Shown here: positions 63,232 to 64,000 of the stretch, piece after piece | Numbering within the stretch: the stretch's first letter is position 1 | How the letters are laid out: every line of letters begins with the position of its first letter | DNA from: Gemmatimonadota bacterium | GTDB taxonomy: Bacteria; Gemmatimonadota; Gemmatimonadetes; Palauibacterales; Palauibacteraceae | Length of the DNA: 64,000 nt | NCBI GenBank assembly: GCA_022826685.1 | Contig: JAJDUL010000034.1 | Coordinates: 1-64,000 of the forward strand | Reading direction: 5' to 3' | Position numbers and translations under genes: made by a program | Notes under the pieces: generated by a model | What the model was told of the DNA's origin: nothing | The model's database searches: none | Seen by the model: only the letters and a program-made list of their open reading frames with translations

Positions 63232-64000
63232 TCAGTGCGCGTGGCGAATCAACCCGATGAACACCGAGACCAGCATCGCGAAGATGTACGCCTGAAGAAG
63301 CGCGATGAAGATCTCCAGCATCATCACGAACAGCGCGAGGCCCATGGACCCCAGAATCGTCGCGGCTCCGACGGTCGTTCCGAAAACTCCCTGTCCGACC
63401 ATCGAGCCGTAGGTGAGGATGAGACCCATGAAGGCGAGGATGACGAAGTGTCCCGCCGTCATGTTGGCGAAGAGCCGGATCGCGAGCGCCATGATCTTCG
63501 AGAACTTCGCGATGAGTTCGACCGGGGCCATGATGAGCAGCGTGACCGGCTTCAGCGGCCCGGGCAGCCCGGGCGGCAGGAAGAAGACGGTCTTCGCGTA
63601 TCCGACCGGACCGAGGGCGATGAATCCCGCCGTCTCGATCACGACGAGCGCGATGATCGCGAGCGCGGCCGTGACCATGATGTTCCCCGTCGCCGTCGCG
63701 CCGAACGGGATCAGGCCGAGCAGGTTCGCATAGAGGATGAAGAAGAAGAGCGTGATGACGAGCGGGACGAACCTCTCGCCTCCGCGGCCGATGTTGGCCA
63801 TCACGACGTCATCTCTCAGGTACAGGTAGAAGGCCTCGATCCCGTTGAGGACCCCACCGGGCGCCTTCTCGCCCCCCTTGAGCCGCTCCGTCGAACGCGC
63901 GGCGATGAACATCGTCACGATCGTGAGAACGGCGGCGAACACGAGGAACAGCACGTGCTTCGTGATCGAGAGGTCGATCTCGAGGCCGCCGATATTGAAG
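63232..64000 (-). CDS. atpB: ATP synthase a subunit, partial (N-terminus beyond window)
   Basis: The frame is open from the stop at 63232 to the window edge, giving about 256 codons without the true start. Helices and signatures are clear: FVPLVITLFFFILYANLLGLIPFG and ALAIRLFANMTAGHFVILAFMG, where the Arg is the essential proton-channel residue. MMLEIFIALLQAYIFAMLVSVFIGL follows. The beginning reads FNIGGLEIDLSITKHV at the edge. It forms the stator channel. First gene of the visible operon. Confidence 0.95.
   Translation of the reverse strand, partial: FNIGGLEIDLSITKHVLFLVFAAVLTIVTMFIAARSTERLKGGEKAPGGVLNGIEAFYLYLRDDVVMANIGRGGERFVPLVITLFFFILYANLLGLIPFGATATGNIMVTAALAIIALVVIETAGFIALGPVGYAKTVFFLPPGLPGPLKPVTLLIMAPVELIAKFSKIMALAIRLFANMTAGHFVILAFMGLILTYGSMVGQGVFGTTVGAATILGSMGLALFVMMLEIFIALLQAYIFAMLVSVFIGLIRHAH

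Overview
The window is a high-GC, densely coded bacterial chromosome segment with mostly short intergenic gaps and many 4-base start/stop overlaps. Three tandem SusC/SusD-type outer-membrane uptake pairs, a caa3-type oxidase assembly pair (SCO1 plus CtaG), a lipid-linked catabolic set (glutaryl-CoA dehydrogenase and acyl-CoA synthetases) and a complete-looking FoF1 operon point to a Gram-negative aerobic heterotroph. A Gemmatimonadota-like organism fits best (high GC with SusC/SusD). This is an inference: no 16S gene is present, and another high-GC member of the FCB group cannot be excluded.

Layout. 1-6412 (minus): a partial secreted BNR/VPS10-repeat protein, then an operon read from 6412 downwards: sugar nucleotidyltransferase, a homocitrate/isopropylmalate-synthase-like enzyme, a secreted unknown, a NAD isocitrate-type dehydrogenase, two small membrane proteins and glutaryl-CoA dehydrogenase. 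6548-10969 (plus): DUF1499 protein, lipoprotein, DUF445 membrane protein, SCO1 and CtaG. 10982-14439 (minus): CutA, long-chain acyl-CoA synthetase, a TPR protein with a good sigma-70 promoter, and a zinc-ribbon protein. 14798-16850 (plus): an AtzG/GatC-like small protein and a Tat-exported amidase. 16858-29482 (minus): gamma-glutamyltransferase, DEAD helicase, LysA, NhaC-type antiporter, 3-methyladenine glycosylase, a NYN/LOTUS RNA-binding protein, an acyl-CoA ligase, AroB, FolK and a small lipoprotein. 29698-45611 (minus): three paralogous SusC/SusD pairs. 46045-53629: TyrS (minus), PBP1A (plus), thymidine phosphorylase (minus), then a V4R-like protein, RuvX, MltG and ThiE (plus). 53604-54000: an array of four alternating inverted repeats. 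54012-57432 (minus): a 23S-5S rRNA unit with its own promoter and terminator and no 16S gene. 57458-64000 (minus): atpC-D-G-A-H-F-E-B, with atpB cut by the window edge.

How the parts relate. The SusC/SusD pairs would import oligomeric nutrients across the outer membrane. Acyl-CoA ligases and glutaryl-CoA dehydrogenase feed acyl-CoA catabolism. SCO1/CtaG and the ATP synthase serve aerobic respiration. PBP1A and MltG make and trim peptidoglycan. The points most worth a second look are the 23S-5S unit detached from 16S, the repeat array next to it, the NYN-LOTUS-LOTUS-HhH protein, the SusC/SusD triplication with conserved paired cysteines, and the AtzG-like partner of an apparently exported amidase. 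All assignments come from reading the sequence; no database search was run.
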